Below, one piece after another: positions 1-11,044 of a stretch of 51,732 nucleotides of DNA. The stretch is from assembly GCA_028388995.1 (NCBI GenBank), contig JAOEQC010000005.1:1-51732 (forward strand). The letters are read 5' to 3'. This stretch comes from Ascidiaceihabitans sp. (GTDB lineage: Bacteria > Pseudomonadota > Alphaproteobacteria > Rhodobacterales > Rhodobacteraceae). Position 1 is the stretch's first letter. The number at the start of each line of letters is the position of its first letter. A model generated the notes under the pieces. The model made no database searches. It was not told where the DNA came from and saw nothing but the letters and a program-made list of their open reading frames with translations. The position numbers were made by a program, and so were the translations under genes.

Positions 1-1
1 C

Positions 2-916
2 CCGATTGAGGGTCGTTGGCTTGATGGTACGTTTGGCGCTGGGGGTTACACAAAGCAATTGTTGGATGCGGGTGCTGATCACGTCATGGGCGTTGATCGC
101 GATCCCTTAGCATTTGAACTGGCTGAGCCGTGGGTTGGGGATTACGGCGATCGCATTACCCTGCAACAGGGCGTTTTTTCACGCATGGATGAATATGCGC
201 AGAACTTGGACGGTGTCGTTCTTGACCTCGGCGTTAGCTCTATGCAGCTTGATTTGGCTGAACGCGGATTTTCATTTATGCGCGACGGACCGTTGGACAT
301 GCGCATGTCACAGGATGGCCCTTCAGCCGCTGATATCGTGAACACCGCCGAGGAAGGGATGCTTGCGAACATCTTGTTCCACTACGGTGAAGAACGCGCC
401 AGCCGTCGCATCGCGACTGAGATTTTGCGTGAACGGGAGATAGAGCCAATCACGACGACACTTCGTTTGGCAGGCATTATTGAAGGCTGTTTGCCGCGCT
501 CTAAGCCTGGTCAATCACATCCTGCAACGCGTAGTTTTCAAGCGATCCGGATTGCAGTGAACGATGAATATGGTGAATTATTCCGTGGCTTGATGGCTGC
601 CGAACGTGCTTTGAAGCCAAGTGGACAATTGGCTGTGGTGACCTTCCATTCAGTGGAAGATCGCATGGTTAAGCGGTTCCTGACAGCCAGATCTGGCGCG
701 GGAGGCAATGCAAATCGTTATGCCCCAGAACTGAATGTTGTGCCGGCCCAATTTACCGTTTGGTCACGTAAGGCTATCGGTCCAGATGAACAAGAATTAC
801 AAGACAACCCGCGTTCGCGCTCTGCAAAACTAAGGGTTGCGGTGCGCACAGACGCACCAGCAGGTGAGGTGGATGCTAAGTCGATTGGTATGCCGACGAC
901 CGGAAAGTATAAGTGA
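2..916 (+). CDS. rsmH: 16S rRNA (cytosine1402-N4)-methyltransferase RsmH, 5' end cut off by the window
   Basis: RsmH (MraW) uses S-adenosylmethionine to methylate N4 of C1402 in 16S rRNA, and it opens most dcw clusters. The reading frame is already open at base 2 and begins with the family's SAM-binding loop ([10 protein letters not shown]), so the true start lies to the left of the window. The TTG at 59 is an internal codon. Further family motifs are [10 protein letters not shown] and, near the C-terminus, [13 protein letters not shown]. About 304 residues are present; complete members have about 310-330. The stop is followed after 12 bases by ftsL. Identification is firm; only the first few residues are missing. 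Confidence 0.96.
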   Translation, partial: PIEGRWLDGTFGAGGYTKQLLDAGADHVMGVDRDPLAFELAEPWVGDYGDRITLQQGVFSRMDEYAQNLDGVVLDLGVSSMQLDLAERGFSFMRDGPLDMRMSQDGPSAADIVNTAEEGMLANILFHYGEERASRRIATEILREREIEPITTTLRLAGIIEGCLPRSKPGQSHPATRSFQAIRIAVNDEYGELFRGLMAAERALKPSGQLAVVTFHSVEDRMVKRFLTARSGAGGNANRYAPELNVVPAQFTVWSRKAIGPDEQELQDNPRSRSAKLRVAVRTDAPAGEVDAKSIGMPTTGKYK

Positions 917-928
917 AGGTGAGCTTGA

Positions 929-1273
929 ATGCGTACGGTTTTGTACATTCTAACAGTTATGGCAGTGATCGCGTTGGCATTTTGGAGCTACCAAGAGAAT
1001 TATGAAACGCGTAAAGCGTTGAATGACGCTGATAGTGCACGCGGTGAAATCCAACTGACACACTCACGACTAGGTGTTTTAAGGGCCGAATGGGCATATT
1101 TAAATCGTCCCTCGCGCCTTTTAGACCTCGCCGAATTTAACTTTGACCGCCTTGGCCTGTTGCCGATGGCACCGGAACAGTTTGGTAACATTGACCAGAT
1201 TGCATATCCATCAGAGCCATTGTTGCCGATACTAAACCCAGTTGACGTTTCAAACACGGGTGATCAGCCATGA
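929..1273 (+). CDS. ftsL: Cell division protein FtsL
   Basis: This 114-residue protein has one N-terminal membrane segment (about residues 3-20), a charged stretch likely to form a coiled coil (about 25-60) and the motif RAEWAYLNRPSRLLDLAE. That motif is typical of alphaproteobacterial FtsL. FtsL is a bitopic divisome protein that links early and late division proteins with FtsB and FtsQ. Sequence conservation is low in this family, so position between rsmH and ftsI carries much of the call. The start has a GGTGAG ribosome-binding site. The stop overlaps the ftsI start by four bases (ATGA), which suggests coupled translation. Confidence 0.9.
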   Translation: MRTVLYILTVMAVIALAFWSYQENYETRKALNDADSARGEIQLTHSRLGVLRAEWAYLNRPSRLLDLAEFNFDRLGLLPMAPEQFGNIDQIAYPSEPLLPILNPVDVSNTGDQP

Positions 1274-3057
1274 TCCGTATTCCGCTACGCCCGTTGGCAC
1301 GCATTCTAGATGCTCGCCAAAAGGGCGAAAATCCTGATGCAATTGAGCGTGAAAATAAACGTCTGCGTCACGAAGATATGCAAGCAATGTCACGCGCCCG
1401 TGCTGAGGGGCGTTTGCTGGTTTTAGGGCTTTTTTTCTTCTGTTCATTTGCTGTTGTTGGTGCTCGTATGGGTGGCCTTGCCACGTCTGATCCAGTCGAG
1501 CCGCGCTCGGCGACGTATGGTTCAACGATCAGTGCTGCACGCGCTGACATTGTCGACCGTAATGGAAATTTGCTTGCGACCAACTTTGATACGCACGCGC
1601 TATATGCCCAACCGCTTCACATGATTGACCCGCAGGGTGCTGCGGATGGTCTGGTTAAGATTTTCCCTGATCTTGATCACGCACGTCTAATCGAGGATTT
1701 CACTGGTGAACGTAAGTTCTTGTGGATCCGAAAGAAAATCAGCCCTGAGCAAATGCAAGCTGTGCACGATATCGGTGACCCGGGTCTGCTGTTTGCCCCG
1801 CGCGAGATGCGTCTCTATCCAAACGGCTCGTTGGCGGCGCACATCATGGGTGGTGCATCCTTTGGCAAAGAGGGCGTTGCCGCAGCCGAGGTTATTGGCG
1901 TTGCAGGCGTTGAAAAGTACTTCGATGATTATCTGCGTGACCCAGCCAATGGGGCAACCCCACTAGAGCTGTCGATCGATTTGACGGTTCAGGCTGCGTC
2001 AGAGCGCATTTTGTACGGTGGCATGAAGTTGATGAATGCAAAAGGCGCGACATCAGTTCTGATGGACGTGCATACAGGCGAAGTTATTTCGGTTGTTTCA
2101 CTGCCTGATTTTGATCCCAATGATCGTCCTCGTCCCGCAACCACTGGTGATCAATCTGACAGCCCTCTGTTCAATCGCTCCGTTCAGGGTGTGTATGAGT
2201 TGGGTTCTGTGTTTAAGATTTTCATAGCGGCGCAAGCTGTTGATCTGGGTCTTGTGAACCCATCGACCATCATCGACACTAAAGGTCCGATGCGTGTCAG
2301 TGGTTTTAACATCGGTGAATTTCGCAACAAGAACTACGGTAAATTAAGTGTTTCAGACATCATTGTTCACTCATCCAACCGTGGCACAGGGCGCATGGCT
2401 TTGGAAATTGGGCCTCAGCGCCAAAAAACATTCCTTGACGCAATGGGCTTCTTTGAGCCCACACCTTTTGAGATTGTAGAAGCGGCAGGCGGGCGTCCGT
2501 TGTTGCCCAAACGTTGGACTGATTTGAGCAGTGTTACCATTTCTTATGGTCACGGTCTTTCATCCTCACCGATGCATTTGGCAGCGGGATATTCTGCGAT
2601 AGCCAATGGCGGTCGTGCTGTCAGACCTACGTTGTTGAAAAAAACAAGCGTCCCAAAAGGTCCACGTATCATGAGCGAAGAAGCCGCACGTGCGGCCCGT
2701 GGCATGCTGCGCAAGGTTGTTAGTGAAGGCACAGCAAGCTTTGGCGAGGTTGAGGGGTACGCTGTTGGTGGTAAGACAGGAACTGCTGACAAACCAAAGC
2801 CGACAGGTGGTTACTATGACGATAAGGTCATTGCGACCTTTGCCAGCATGTTCCCAGCGCACGATCCAAAATATGTTTTGATAGTAACCTTGGACGAACC
2901 AGTTGAAACGTCTGGTGATAAACCTCGCCGTACTGCGGGTTGGACTGCTGTTCCTGTTGCGGCAGAAATGATCCGTCGCATCGCACCTATACTTGGAATG
3001 CGACCAACCGTTGAACCTCAAACTCTGGTTGATATAACGCTAACCAGCAGCAACTAA
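1270..3057 (+). CDS. ftsI: Peptidoglycan D,D-transpeptidase FtsI (penicillin-binding protein 3)
   Basis: FtsI is the septal class B penicillin-binding protein that cross-links peptidoglycan at the division site, working with FtsW. The 595-residue protein has a cytoplasmic N-terminus, one membrane segment (about residues 48-65), a pedestal domain and a transpeptidase domain. All three active-site motifs are visible: SVFK with nucleophile Ser313 and Lys316, SSN at 368-370, and KTG at 502-504. Length is normal for the family. The gene overlaps ftsL by four bases and is followed 18 bases later by murE. Nothing looks damaged. Confidence 0.97.
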   Translation: MIRIPLRPLARILDARQKGENPDAIERENKRLRHEDMQAMSRARAEGRLLVLGLFFFCSFAVVGARMGGLATSDPVEPRSATYGSTISAARADIVDRNGNLLATNFDTHALYAQPLHMIDPQGAADGLVKIFPDLDHARLIEDFTGERKFLWIRKKISPEQMQAVHDIGDPGLLFAPREMRLYPNGSLAAHIMGGASFGKEGVAAAEVIGVAGVEKYFDDYLRDPANGATPLELSIDLTVQAASERILYGGMKLMNAKGATSVLMDVHTGEVISVVSLPDFDPNDRPRPATTGDQSDSPLFNRSVQGVYELGSVFKIFIAAQAVDLGLVNPSTIIDTKGPMRVSGFNIGEFRNKNYGKLSVSDIIVHSSNRGTGRMALEIGPQRQKTFLDAMGFFEPTPFEIVEAAGGRPLLPKRWTDLSSVTISYGHGLSSSPMHLAAGYSAIANGGRAVRPTLLKKTSVPKGPRIMSEEAARAARGMLRKVVSEGTASFGEVEGYAVGGKTGTADKPKPTGGYYDDKVIATFASMFPAHDPKYVLIVTLDEPVETSGDKPRRTAGWTAVPVAAEMIRRIAPILGMRPTVEPQTLVDITLTSSN

Positions 3058-3075
3058 GCCACAAAGGCAACGCAC

Positions 3076-4551
3076 ATGGTTAAATCGCTCAGCGCACTTG
3101 GTCTTATGGCCGCAAACGGCGCGAATCCTGAACTGAGCGGCATTGCCGTGGACAGCCGTGAAGTTCGCAAGGGTTTCCTTTTCGCAGCGATGCCGGGTGT
3201 TAAGGTTCACGGTGCTAGTTTCGTTAAAGTAGCCTTAGAATTTGGTGCAGTTGCGATCCTAACAGATGCAGAGGGCGCAGCACTTGCCTCTGAGGAAATT
3301 AGTGAATTTGGCGCTGCGGTCGTAATTAGCGACAAGCCGCGCGAGGCCTTGAGTCGCACAGCAGCGTTGTGGTTTGGTGCGCAGCCACGGGTGATGACGG
3401 CGGTCACCGGAACGAACGGTAAAACTTCGGTCAGTACATTCGTGCGCCAAATTTGGGCTGAACTAGAATTGGCTGCGGTCAACTTGGGTACTACTGGGGT
3501 TGAGGGCGCGTGGACTACGCCTTTGGCGCATACCACTCCTGAACCCATCACACTTCACCGAACCTTGGCTGAGGCAGAGGCTAATGGCATCACCCACGCC
3601 GCGATGGAGGCTTCGAGCCACGGGTTGGATCAATGCCGCCTTGATGGTGTGGTGCTTAAAGCTGCGGGCTTTACGAACTTCACCCAAGACCACTTAGACT
3701 ATCACGAAACATTCGATGCGTATTTTGATGCGAAAGCCAGATTGTTTACCGAGGTTTTGGCCCCTGATGGTTGGGCCGTCGTAAATATTGATGACGCACG
3801 TGGTGCCGATGTTGTTGCTTTGGCTGCATCACGTGGCCAATCTGTGATGACTGTCGGACATGGCGCTGATGCCAACTTACGTCTGAGTGCACAGCGTTTC
3901 GACGCAACGGGCCAAGACTTACGTTTTGAATTTGATCGCAAAACATATCAGACGCGTTTGAACCTTATTGGCGGCTTCCAGGCAGACAACGTAATGTTGG
4001 CGGCAGGTATGGTGATAGCCAGTGGTGAAAAACCTGCACATGTCTTTGACACACTAGCACACCTGACTACCGTTCGTGGCCGTATGGAATTGGCGGCAGC
4101 CCGTGACAATGGTGCTGCTGTTTTTGTTGATTACGCCCATACGCCTAATGCTGTTGAGACTGCGTTGAAAGCGATGCGCCCGCATGTGATGGGCCGATTG
4201 ATTGTGATTGTTGGTGCTGGTGGTGATCGTGATAGGGGCAAACGCCCGTTGATGGGTAAAGCCGCGTTTGACAATTCTGACGTGGTTTTTGTGACAGATG
4301 ACAATCCACGCTCAGAGGACCCTGCAATTATTCGCAAGGCTGTCATGGCGGGTTGTGAGCACGCAACCGCAGTTGGTGATCGTGCTGAAGCAATCTTGCG
4401 GGCCGTTGACGCGTTGGGGGCTGGGGATGCTTTGCTTATTGCGGGCAAAGGGCACGAAACGGGGCAAACCGTCGGAGATGATGTTCTGCCATTTGATGAT
4501 GTGGAGCAGGCCAGTATGGCCGTTGCAGCACTAGAAGGACGACTGGCATGA
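3076..4551 (+). CDS. murE: UDP-MurNAc-L-Ala-D-Glu:meso-diaminopimelate ligase MurE
   Basis: MurE adds the third residue of the peptidoglycan stem peptide in the cytoplasm, using ATP. The ATP-binding loop GTNGKT lies at residues 112-117. The amino-acid specificity motif reads DNPR at residues 409-412, the form associated with meso-diaminopimelate rather than lysine. This fits a Gram-negative cell wall. At 491 residues it has the usual length. The stop overlaps the murF start by four bases (ATGA). Confidence 0.97.
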   Translation: MVKSLSALGLMAANGANPELSGIAVDSREVRKGFLFAAMPGVKVHGASFVKVALEFGAVAILTDAEGAALASEEISEFGAAVVISDKPREALSRTAALWFGAQPRVMTAVTGTNGKTSVSTFVRQIWAELELAAVNLGTTGVEGAWTTPLAHTTPEPITLHRTLAEAEANGITHAAMEASSHGLDQCRLDGVVLKAAGFTNFTQDHLDYHETFDAYFDAKARLFTEVLAPDGWAVVNIDDARGADVVALAASRGQSVMTVGHGADANLRLSAQRFDATGQDLRFEFDRKTYQTRLNLIGGFQADNVMLAAGMVIASGEKPAHVFDTLAHLTTVRGRMELAAARDNGAAVFVDYAHTPNAVETALKAMRPHVMGRLIVIVGAGGDRDRGKRPLMGKAAFDNSDVVFVTDDNPRSEDPAIIRKAVMAGCEHATAVGDRAEAILRAVDALGAGDALLIAGKGHETGQTVGDDVLPFDDVEQASMAVAALEGRLA

Positions 4552-5981
4552 GCAATCTATGGACCTCGAAAGAGGCGGTTGAAGCAACCGGTGGTAAAGT
4601 CACAACCGCATGGGTTGCAAATGGCGTTTCGATTGACACACGCACCATTCAAAAGGGTGACTTGTTTGTAGCATTAAATGCTGCACGCGATGGCCATAAA
4701 TTTGTGGCGCAGGCGCTGGAGAAGGGTGCAAGCGCAGCCTTAGTTTCGCGCATCCCTGATGGGATGGATGAGCGTGCACCACTTATCATTGTTGAGGATG
4801 TTCTGGATGGCCTAGAGGCATTGGGCCGAGTGGCACGTGACCGAACTGATGCGCGCATTGTCGCTGTAACAGGCAGCGTTGGGAAAACATCAACCAAGGA
4901 AATGCTTCGCGCGATGCTTGGGGATCAAGGCAAAACCCACGCATCTGTTGCAAGCTACAATAACCATTGGGGTGTGCCCCTGACACTGGCCCGTATGCCG
5001 GTGGATACGCAATACGGTGTTATCGAAATTGGTATGAACCACCCAGGCGAAATTGCGCCCTTGTCAAGAATGGCCCGCCCGCATGTGACTTTGATCACGA
5101 CCGTCGCTGCAGCCCACCTTGAAGCATTTGAAAACGTTGAAGGCATCGCAGTTGAAAAGGCGTCTGTCATGGAAGGGCTGGAATACGGTGGTACCTCTGT
5201 CATGAACAATGACATTGAGACAGCTGCAATTTTGCAGGCGAAAGCGCATGATATGAAACGCCGCGATGTAGGGTTTGGTGAACATGGGTTCGATTATGTT
5301 CTGAAGGACGTTAAAATTATTGGTGATACCACGATTGTCCAAGCTGAGGCGCATGAGCAACCATTGTTGTTCAAGATTGCGACTGCTGGTCGCCATTTTG
5401 CGATGAATGGTTTGGGCGCACTGGCTGCGTGTGAAGCACTGGGTGCTGATCTTGCGCTTGCTGCTGGATCATTGGGCCGCTGGTCTCCGTTTGAGGGGCG
5501 CGGCGCACGTGAAGTCATTGTACTTGATCCTGTGGAAAACCACTTAACGCTTGAATTGATAGATGACAGTTACAACGCAAACCCGACATCGATGGCTGCG
5601 TCATTAGAGGTTCTGTCAGTTGCAAATGTCGAGGATGTTAAAGGCGGTGTCGCAAAGGGGCGGCGCATTGCATATCTGGGCGACATGAAAGAGCTAGGGC
5701 CACAAGCCGTAACTTTGCATGCTTATATGGCAGAGCTAAACGCAACACGCGCATTAGACGTGGTTCATTGTGTAGGCCCGCTGATGAAGGCGATGTATGA
5801 AGCGTTGCCAGAAGCGCAAAAAGGGCGTTGGACCGAAACCAGCGCAGAGATGGTTCAGGGCATCCGGCGCGACCTGGACGCGGGTGATGTTGTGTTAGCT
5901 AAAGGATCATTGTCGATGAAATTGGCCCTTGTCGTTGACGCGATCCGCAAAATGGGCCATTCGATTGAACCAACGACTTAA
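4548..5981 (+). CDS. murF: UDP-MurNAc-tripeptide:D-Ala-D-Ala ligase MurF
   Basis: MurF attaches the D-Ala-D-Ala dipeptide and finishes the cytoplasmic UDP-MurNAc-pentapeptide. The 477-residue protein shows the Mur-ligase ATP loop GSVGKTS (from residue 109), the motif NNHWGVPL that follows it in MurF proteins, and DDSYNANP in the C-terminal half. It is translationally coupled to murE by the ATGA overlap and sits 28 bases ahead of mraY. Confidence 0.96.
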   Translation: MSNLWTSKEAVEATGGKVTTAWVANGVSIDTRTIQKGDLFVALNAARDGHKFVAQALEKGASAALVSRIPDGMDERAPLIIVEDVLDGLEALGRVARDRTDARIVAVTGSVGKTSTKEMLRAMLGDQGKTHASVASYNNHWGVPLTLARMPVDTQYGVIEIGMNHPGEIAPLSRMARPHVTLITTVAAAHLEAFENVEGIAVEKASVMEGLEYGGTSVMNNDIETAAILQAKAHDMKRRDVGFGEHGFDYVLKDVKIIGDTTIVQAEAHEQPLLFKIATAGRHFAMNGLGALAACEALGADLALAAGSLGRWSPFEGRGAREVIVLDPVENHLTLELIDDSYNANPTSMAASLEVLSVANVEDVKGGVAKGRRIAYLGDMKELGPQAVTLHAYMAELNATRALDVVHCVGPLMKAMYEALPEAQKGRWTETSAEMVQGIRRDLDAGDVVLAKGSLSMKLALVVDAIRKMGHSIEPTT

Positions 5982-6009
5982 CACAAGATAATGATTGAAG
6001 GAGAGCTGT

Positions 6010-7080
6010 ATGCTCTATTGGTTGTCTGATTACGAGGCATTTAACCTGTTTCGCTACATCACAGTGCGTGCCGGTTGTGCCTTTTTGACAGCGCTTTTCT
6101 TTGGCTTCATTTTCGGACGCCCTTTGATCACTGTATTGCGCAAGCGCCAAGGTAAAGGCCAGCCCATCCGTGAAGATGGCCCTGAGGGCCACTTTGCCAA
6201 AGCAGGCACGCCGACCATGGGAGGTCTGTTGATTGTAGGCGCATTGCTTACTTCAACTCTGCTTTGGGCGCGCTTGGATAATCCTTTCATTTGGATAATC
6301 CTTTTTGTGACAATGTCATTTGCGGCCATCGGTTTCGCTGATGATTACGCCAAGGTATCAAAACAAACGATCGCAGGGGTGTCTGGCAAGGTTCGCCTGT
6401 TAATGGGCTTTGTGATTGCTGGGATCGCTGCATATTTTGCGATTTTGGCACACCCTGAAGAACTTCAAAATCAGCTTGCAGTTCCAGTTTTCAAGGACCT
6501 TTTGATTAACCTAGGCTTCTTATACATTCCGTTCGCGATGATCGTAATAGTTGGTGCTGCGAATGCCGTAAACCTTACAGATGGTCTAGATGGCCTCGCT
6601 ATCATGCCTGTTATGATCGCTGCGGGAACGCTTGGTGTGATTGCTTATGCAGTTGGCCGTGTCGATTTCACTGAATATCTGGATGTCCATTACGTTCCAG
6701 GTACTGGTGAGATTATAATTTTTGCGGCTGGCGTGTTTGGAGGGGGGCTAGGTTTCCTTTGGTACAATGCGCCACCTGCTGCAGTCTTCATGGGCGATAC
6801 AGGTTCTCTTGCGCTTGGCGGAGCCCTTGGTGCGATCGCAATTGCGACAAAGCACGAATTAGTTTTGGGCATTGTGGGCGGCTTGTTCGTGGTTGAGGCT
6901 ATGAGTGTAATCATCCAAGTTTTGTACTTCAAAAAGACTGGAAAGCGGGTTTTCTTGATGGCCCCAATCCATCACCATTATGAGAAAAAGGGTTGGTCAG
7001 AGCCGCAAGTCGTAATCCGGTTTTGGATCGTATCGTTGATACTAGCACTAATCGGTTTGGCGACACTCAAAGTCAGATAG
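6010..7080 (+). CDS. mraY: Phospho-MurNAc-pentapeptide transferase MraY
   Basis: MraY transfers phospho-MurNAc-pentapeptide to undecaprenyl phosphate to form lipid I in the inner membrane. The start is placed at ATG 6010, not the TTG at 5995. AAGGAGA at about 5998-6004 is well spaced for 6010, and the product then begins MLYWLSD, like other MraY proteins. The 356 residues form about ten membrane segments and carry the family motifs [24 protein letters not shown] and HHHYEKKGW, which include the catalytic aspartates and Mg-binding residues. Confidence 0.97.
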   Translation: MLYWLSDYEAFNLFRYITVRAGCAFLTALFFGFIFGRPLITVLRKRQGKGQPIREDGPEGHFAKAGTPTMGGLLIVGALLTSTLLWARLDNPFIWIILFVTMSFAAIGFADDYAKVSKQTIAGVSGKVRLLMGFVIAGIAAYFAILAHPEELQNQLAVPVFKDLLINLGFLYIPFAMIVIVGAANAVNLTDGLDGLAIMPVMIAAGTLGVIAYAVGRVDFTEYLDVHYVPGTGEIIIFAAGVFGGGLGFLWYNAPPAAVFMGDTGSLALGGALGAIAIATKHELVLGIVGGLFVVEAMSVIIQVLYFKKTGKRVFLMAPIHHHYEKKGWSEPQVVIRFWIVSLILALIGLATLKVR

Positions 7081-7146
7081 GCGTGTCGCCTTTCTGCTTA
7101 ACTTACATTTAGGGGTTTGGGGGCTTAGCTGCCATTCGGGTAAATC

Positions 7147-8550
7147 ATGATACCAGTCCAAGGTCTTACGGGTGAAAAAATAGCTGTTCTTGGCTTGGGT
7201 CGCTCCGGCCTCTCTGCAGCGCGAGCTTTGCGCGAGGGTGGGGCAACAGCAATCTGCTGGGATGACAATGATGCAGCCCGTGAAGTTGCGCTAGACGAGG
7301 GATTTGAATGCGTTGATCTGAAAAAGGCTGGCAGTTTTGACGATGTTGCACGCCTTATCGTTAGCCCCGGTATTCCACATTTGTACCCTATGCCAAATCC
7401 AGTTGTGGCTGCAGCTCTCAAAGCGGGCGTACCTGTCGATAACGACATTGGGTTGTTTTTCCAATCTTTTGCGACGCCAGAATGGAACAACTTTGAAAAC
7501 ATGCCGCGCGTAATCGCGGTGACTGGATCAAACGGCAAATCCACGACGTCTGCCCTGATCCACCACATTCTGAGCCACGCCAATCGTCCAGCACAGCTTG
7601 CAGGTAATATTGGCCGCGGTGTTTTGGACATTGATCCTGCAATCGACGGCGAAGTTGTGGTGCTGGAGCTGTCGAGCTATCAAACTGATCTTGCGCGCAG
7701 CTTAACTCCTGATGTTGCAGTCTTTACAAATCTTAGTCCTGACCATCTTGATCGCCATGCTGGTATGGGTGGCTATTTCGTCGCCAAACGCCGGTTGTTT
7801 GCAGAAGGTGGTCCTGACCGCGCTGTCATTGGTGTAGATGAGGCTGAGGGCATGTTCCTTGCTGGTCAGTTAAGCGAAGGCGCTGCGGATGACCGTGTGA
7901 TACGCGTGTCAGTTGAGGAAAAGCTAACAGGCCCCGGTTGGCAAGTGTTTGCGCGTAAGGGATTCCTTAGCGAGTACCGTAAGGGCCGTCAGGCCGGATC
8001 GATTGATTTGCGAAGCATTGCTGGATTGCCGGGCGAGCACAATCACCAAAATGCCTGCGCTGCTTATGCTGCGTGTCGTTCTCTTGGGATCGCACCGAAA
8101 GTTATTGAGGCCGCATTCCATTCCTTTGGTGGCTTGCCGCACCGTAGTCAGACAATTGCAGATGTTGGCGGTGTTCGTTATGTGAACGATAGCAAAGCAA
8201 CCAACGTTGATAGTGCTGCAAAAGCGTTACACGCCTTCAAGCGCATTCGCTGGATCTGTGGCGGTTTGCAAAAAGAGGGTGGTGTTGAAGAACTTAATGC
8301 TGCCTCTTCAGACGTTATCAAAGCATATGTTATTGGGCGCGAAGCGGCGCAGTTTGCTATGCAGCTGACCGCTGAAACGCAGGTGTGCACAACAATGGAT
8401 GAGGCAGTCGCCGCGGCGATGGCAGACGCACAGGATGGCGAAGTGGTTCTTTTAGCACCGGCAACGGCCAGCTTTGACCAATACGACAGCTTTGAACGCC
8501 GTGGCGATGATTTTATAGCTGAGGTCGAAAAGCGCTTAGACGGGTCTTAG
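7147..8550 (+). CDS. murD: UDP-MurNAc-L-alanine:D-glutamate ligase MurD
   Basis: MurD adds D-glutamate as the second stem-peptide residue. The 467-residue protein starts with a Rossmann-like UDP-binding fold ([15 protein letters not shown]) and has the ATP loop GSNGKST at residues 127-133. Downstream, [15 protein letters not shown] and NDSKATN are typical of MurD. A 66-base gap separates it from mraY. Its stop overlaps by four bases the stop of the oppositely oriented oxidoreductase gene, so the + strand operon is interrupted here. Confidence 0.96.
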   Translation: MIPVQGLTGEKIAVLGLGRSGLSAARALREGGATAICWDDNDAAREVALDEGFECVDLKKAGSFDDVARLIVSPGIPHLYPMPNPVVAAALKAGVPVDNDIGLFFQSFATPEWNNFENMPRVIAVTGSNGKSTTSALIHHILSHANRPAQLAGNIGRGVLDIDPAIDGEVVVLELSSYQTDLARSLTPDVAVFTNLSPDHLDRHAGMGGYFVAKRRLFAEGGPDRAVIGVDEAEGMFLAGQLSEGAADDRVIRVSVEEKLTGPGWQVFARKGFLSEYRKGRQAGSIDLRSIAGLPGEHNHQNACAAYAACRSLGIAPKVIEAAFHSFGGLPHRSQTIADVGGVRYVNDSKATNVDSAAKALHAFKRIRWICGGLQKEGGVEELNAASSDVIKAYVIGREAAQFAMQLTAETQVCTTMDEAVAAAMADAQDGEVVLLAPATASFDQYDSFERRGDDFIAEVEKRLDGS

Positions 8551-9725
8551 TCTGCGGCAATCGCGCGAGCTGCTGCTATGCCTGATGACCATGCCCATTG
8601 GAAATTGTAGCCGCCCAGCCATCCAGTGACGTCGACCGCCTCTCCAATGAAGTATAGGGAAGGCAGGGATTTTGCCGCCATAGTTTTTGATGACAGTTCG
8701 TCTGTGTCTAAACCGCCCAATGTAACTTCGGCTGTGCGATAACCTTCGGTACCCGAAGGTGCCATTTTCCAATTTTGCAATTTGTTGATGATTTCGCCCA
8801 AACGCTTATCTGATTGATCGGCAAGGTTGCCAGTGAGATCCATCTGCGTTGCGAGGTGATCGACAAGGCGGGTTGGCAATAGCTTTGCTAACTCTGTTGT
8901 GAGGTTCTTGCGCCCTTGTTCTTGTCGTTTGTCACTTAGTGCATCCATCAACGTATTATAAGGATCAATGTTGACTGAGATGTCTTGGCCTTCAGCCCAA
9001 TAACTTGAAGCTTGTAAAACGACGGGACCAGAAAGACCACGGTGGGTGAAGAGCAGCGCCTCGTCAAAGCTTGTGCCGTTTGCAGACACGCGGGCAGGTG
9101 TCGCAACACCGGCAAGTGGTGTGAAGCGGTCTTCGGGGAATGTGAACGGAACCAATGCGGGGCGTGTTTCAGTGAGGTTTAGATTGAAATGGCGTGCGAC
9201 GTCATAGGCGAATCCGGTCGCGCCCATCTTTGGGATGGATTTGCCACCAGTGGCAACCACAAGATTTTTGGCCGTGATTGGTTTTGAACCATTTGGGCCA
9301 GTCAAAACGGCAGAATATCCGCTTTCGGTCTTGATCAGGTTTTCAGCAGATGTCTGAAGGTGCAATTCGACACCTGCATCCTGCATCAGAGTGCGTAACA
9401 TGGCCACAATCTCTTTCGCAGACACATCGCAAAAAAGTTGCCCCAGCGTTTTTTCATGCCATTTTATCCCGTGCTGATCCACCAGTTCGACAAAATCCCA
9501 CTGAGTATAACGGGCCAATGCAGATTTCGCAAAGTGTGGATTTTGGGACAAGAACGCATGTGGCGCGCAATGCATGTTTGTAAAGTTGCAGCGCCCACCA
9601 CCAGAGATGCGTATCTTTTCACCTGGTGCTTTGGCGTGGTCCACAATCACGACCCTGCCGCCAGCATTTGCCGCGCACATCATACCTGCAGCGCCAGCAC
9701 CAATTATAAGAGTATCAATTTGCAT
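8547..9725 (-). CDS. FAD-dependent oxidoreductase of the HI0933/YhiN (BaiN-like) family
   Basis: The N-terminus has an FAD-binding dinucleotide fold ([12 protein letters not shown], residues 7-18) followed by [16 protein letters not shown], the signature of the HI0933-like flavoproteins. [12 protein letters not shown] in the middle and [14 protein letters not shown] at the C-terminus also match the family. Length (392 residues) is normal. The physiological substrate is unknown in most members; BaiN, a gut clostridial homologue, has been linked to bile-acid dehydrogenation. It is the only - strand gene inside the dcw cluster, convergent with murD and divergent from ftsW. No role in cell-wall synthesis is implied by the sequence. 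Confidence 0.88.
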   Translation of the reverse strand: MQIDTLIIGAGAAGMMCAANAGGRVVIVDHAKAPGEKIRISGGGRCNFTNMHCAPHAFLSQNPHFAKSALARYTQWDFVELVDQHGIKWHEKTLGQLFCDVSAKEIVAMLRTLMQDAGVELHLQTSAENLIKTESGYSAVLTGPNGSKPITAKNLVVATGGKSIPKMGATGFAYDVARHFNLNLTETRPALVPFTFPEDRFTPLAGVATPARVSANGTSFDEALLFTHRGLSGPVVLQASSYWAEGQDISVNIDPYNTLMDALSDKRQEQGRKNLTTELAKLLPTRLVDHLATQMDLTGNLADQSDKRLGEIINKLQNWKMAPSGTEGYRTAEVTLGGLDTDELSSKTMAAKSLPSLYFIGEAVDVTGWLGGYNFQWAWSSGIAAARAIAAD

Positions 9726-9871
9726 ATTCCAGCCCTTGCCTGACTGGATCTATACCGTCAAGCGCTACTGTGCGATTGGTTTAAAACACACTAGCCCACA
9801 GCAAAAAACCACGCTATAGATGCTGTAGATCCCGAAAAGGGACGTTTTGAGGCAGTGTAAAGGCGATTACC

Positions 9872-11044
9872 ATGACAGAAATGGTCTATGGTGCAGTACC
9901 GGTTCAACGTGGTGAACCGATCCTTCCCAAGTGGTGGCGGACAATTGATAAGTGGACTTTGTCCTGTGTTTTGATCTTGTTCGCGGTTGGTCTATTGTTA
10001 GGGCTGGCATCTTCGCCGCCCTTGGCTTCTAAAAACGGGTTTTCTTCATTCCATTATGTCCAACGCCAAGCCCTCTTTGGCAGTATTGCGCTGGTAGTGA
10101 TGTTGTTGACGTCAATGATGGCACCAATTTTGGTGCGTCGATTAGCTGTCCTTGGCTTTATTTGTGCATTTGTAGCACTTGCGATGCTCCCTTTCTTTGG
10201 AACAGATTTTGGGAAAGGCGCTGTGCGTTGGTATAGCTTGGGCTTTGCATCCCTTCAGCCATCTGAATTTTTGAAACCAGGGTTCGTGGTTGCAGTAGCC
10301 TGGATGATGGCGGCCAATCAGGAACTGAACGGTCCTCCAGGTCGCGCATGGTCTTTTGCGCTTTGCATTGCGATTGTTATGATGCTGGCGATGCAACCTG
10401 ATTTTGGTCAAGCTTGCCTGGTTCTGTTCGGTTGGGGGGTCATGTATTTTGTAGCAGGTGCACCAATGATCTTGTTGGTCGCAATGGCTGGTTTTGTCGT
10501 GATGGGTGGCGTTATCGCGTACTCAAGCTCTGAGCACTTTGCACGACGTATTGATGGCTTCCTAAGTGCTGCGGATATCGATCCGACCACGCAGATGGGC
10601 TACGCAACCAACGCCATTCGCGAAGGTGGTTTGTTTGGTGTTGGCTTGGGTGAGGGGCAGGTTAAGTGGTCGCTTCCTGATGCGCATACCGATTTCATTA
10701 TCGCGGTTGCCGCCGAGGAGTATGGCCTGATCATGGTTCTATGTGTTATTCTGCTTTATTGTGGTGTTGTCATACGTTCCTTGTTGCGCTTGGTGCGTGA
10801 ACGCGATCCGTTTATCCGCCTTGCTGGCACTGGGTTAGCCTGCATGTTTGGTGTCCAGGCGTTGATTAACATGGGGGTTGCTGTGCGCTTGCTTCCAGCT
10901 AAGGGCATGACATTGCCGTTTGTAAGCTACGGTGGCTCTTCTGTGATTGCTTCGGGCATCGCCCTAGGTATGTTGTTGGCCTTAACTCGCACAAGGCCAC
11001 AGGGCGAGATTAGCGAATTGCTGGGCCGAGGGCGTATACGATGA
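9872..11044 (+). CDS. ftsW: Septal peptidoglycan glycosyltransferase FtsW
   Basis: FtsW is the SEDS-family glycosyltransferase that polymerises lipid II at the septum together with FtsI. The 390-residue protein has about ten membrane segments. Family hallmarks include LQPSEFLKP, the loop [17 protein letters not shown] and the C-terminal [11 protein letters not shown] ribosome-binding site (AAAGG) lies about eight bases ahead of the ATG. The 146 bases upstream separate it from the divergent oxidoreductase and must hold a promoter if transcription does not cross that gene. It overlaps murG by four bases. Confidence 0.96.
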   Translation: MTEMVYGAVPVQRGEPILPKWWRTIDKWTLSCVLILFAVGLLLGLASSPPLASKNGFSSFHYVQRQALFGSIALVVMLLTSMMAPILVRRLAVLGFICAFVALAMLPFFGTDFGKGAVRWYSLGFASLQPSEFLKPGFVVAVAWMMAANQELNGPPGRAWSFALCIAIVMMLAMQPDFGQACLVLFGWGVMYFVAGAPMILLVAMAGFVVMGGVIAYSSSEHFARRIDGFLSAADIDPTTQMGYATNAIREGGLFGVGLGEGQVKWSLPDAHTDFIIAVAAEEYGLIMVLCVILLYCGVVIRSLLRLVRERDPFIRLAGTGLACMFGVQALINMGVAVRLLPAKGMTLPFVSYGGSSVIASGIALGMLLALTRTRPQGEISELLGRGRIR

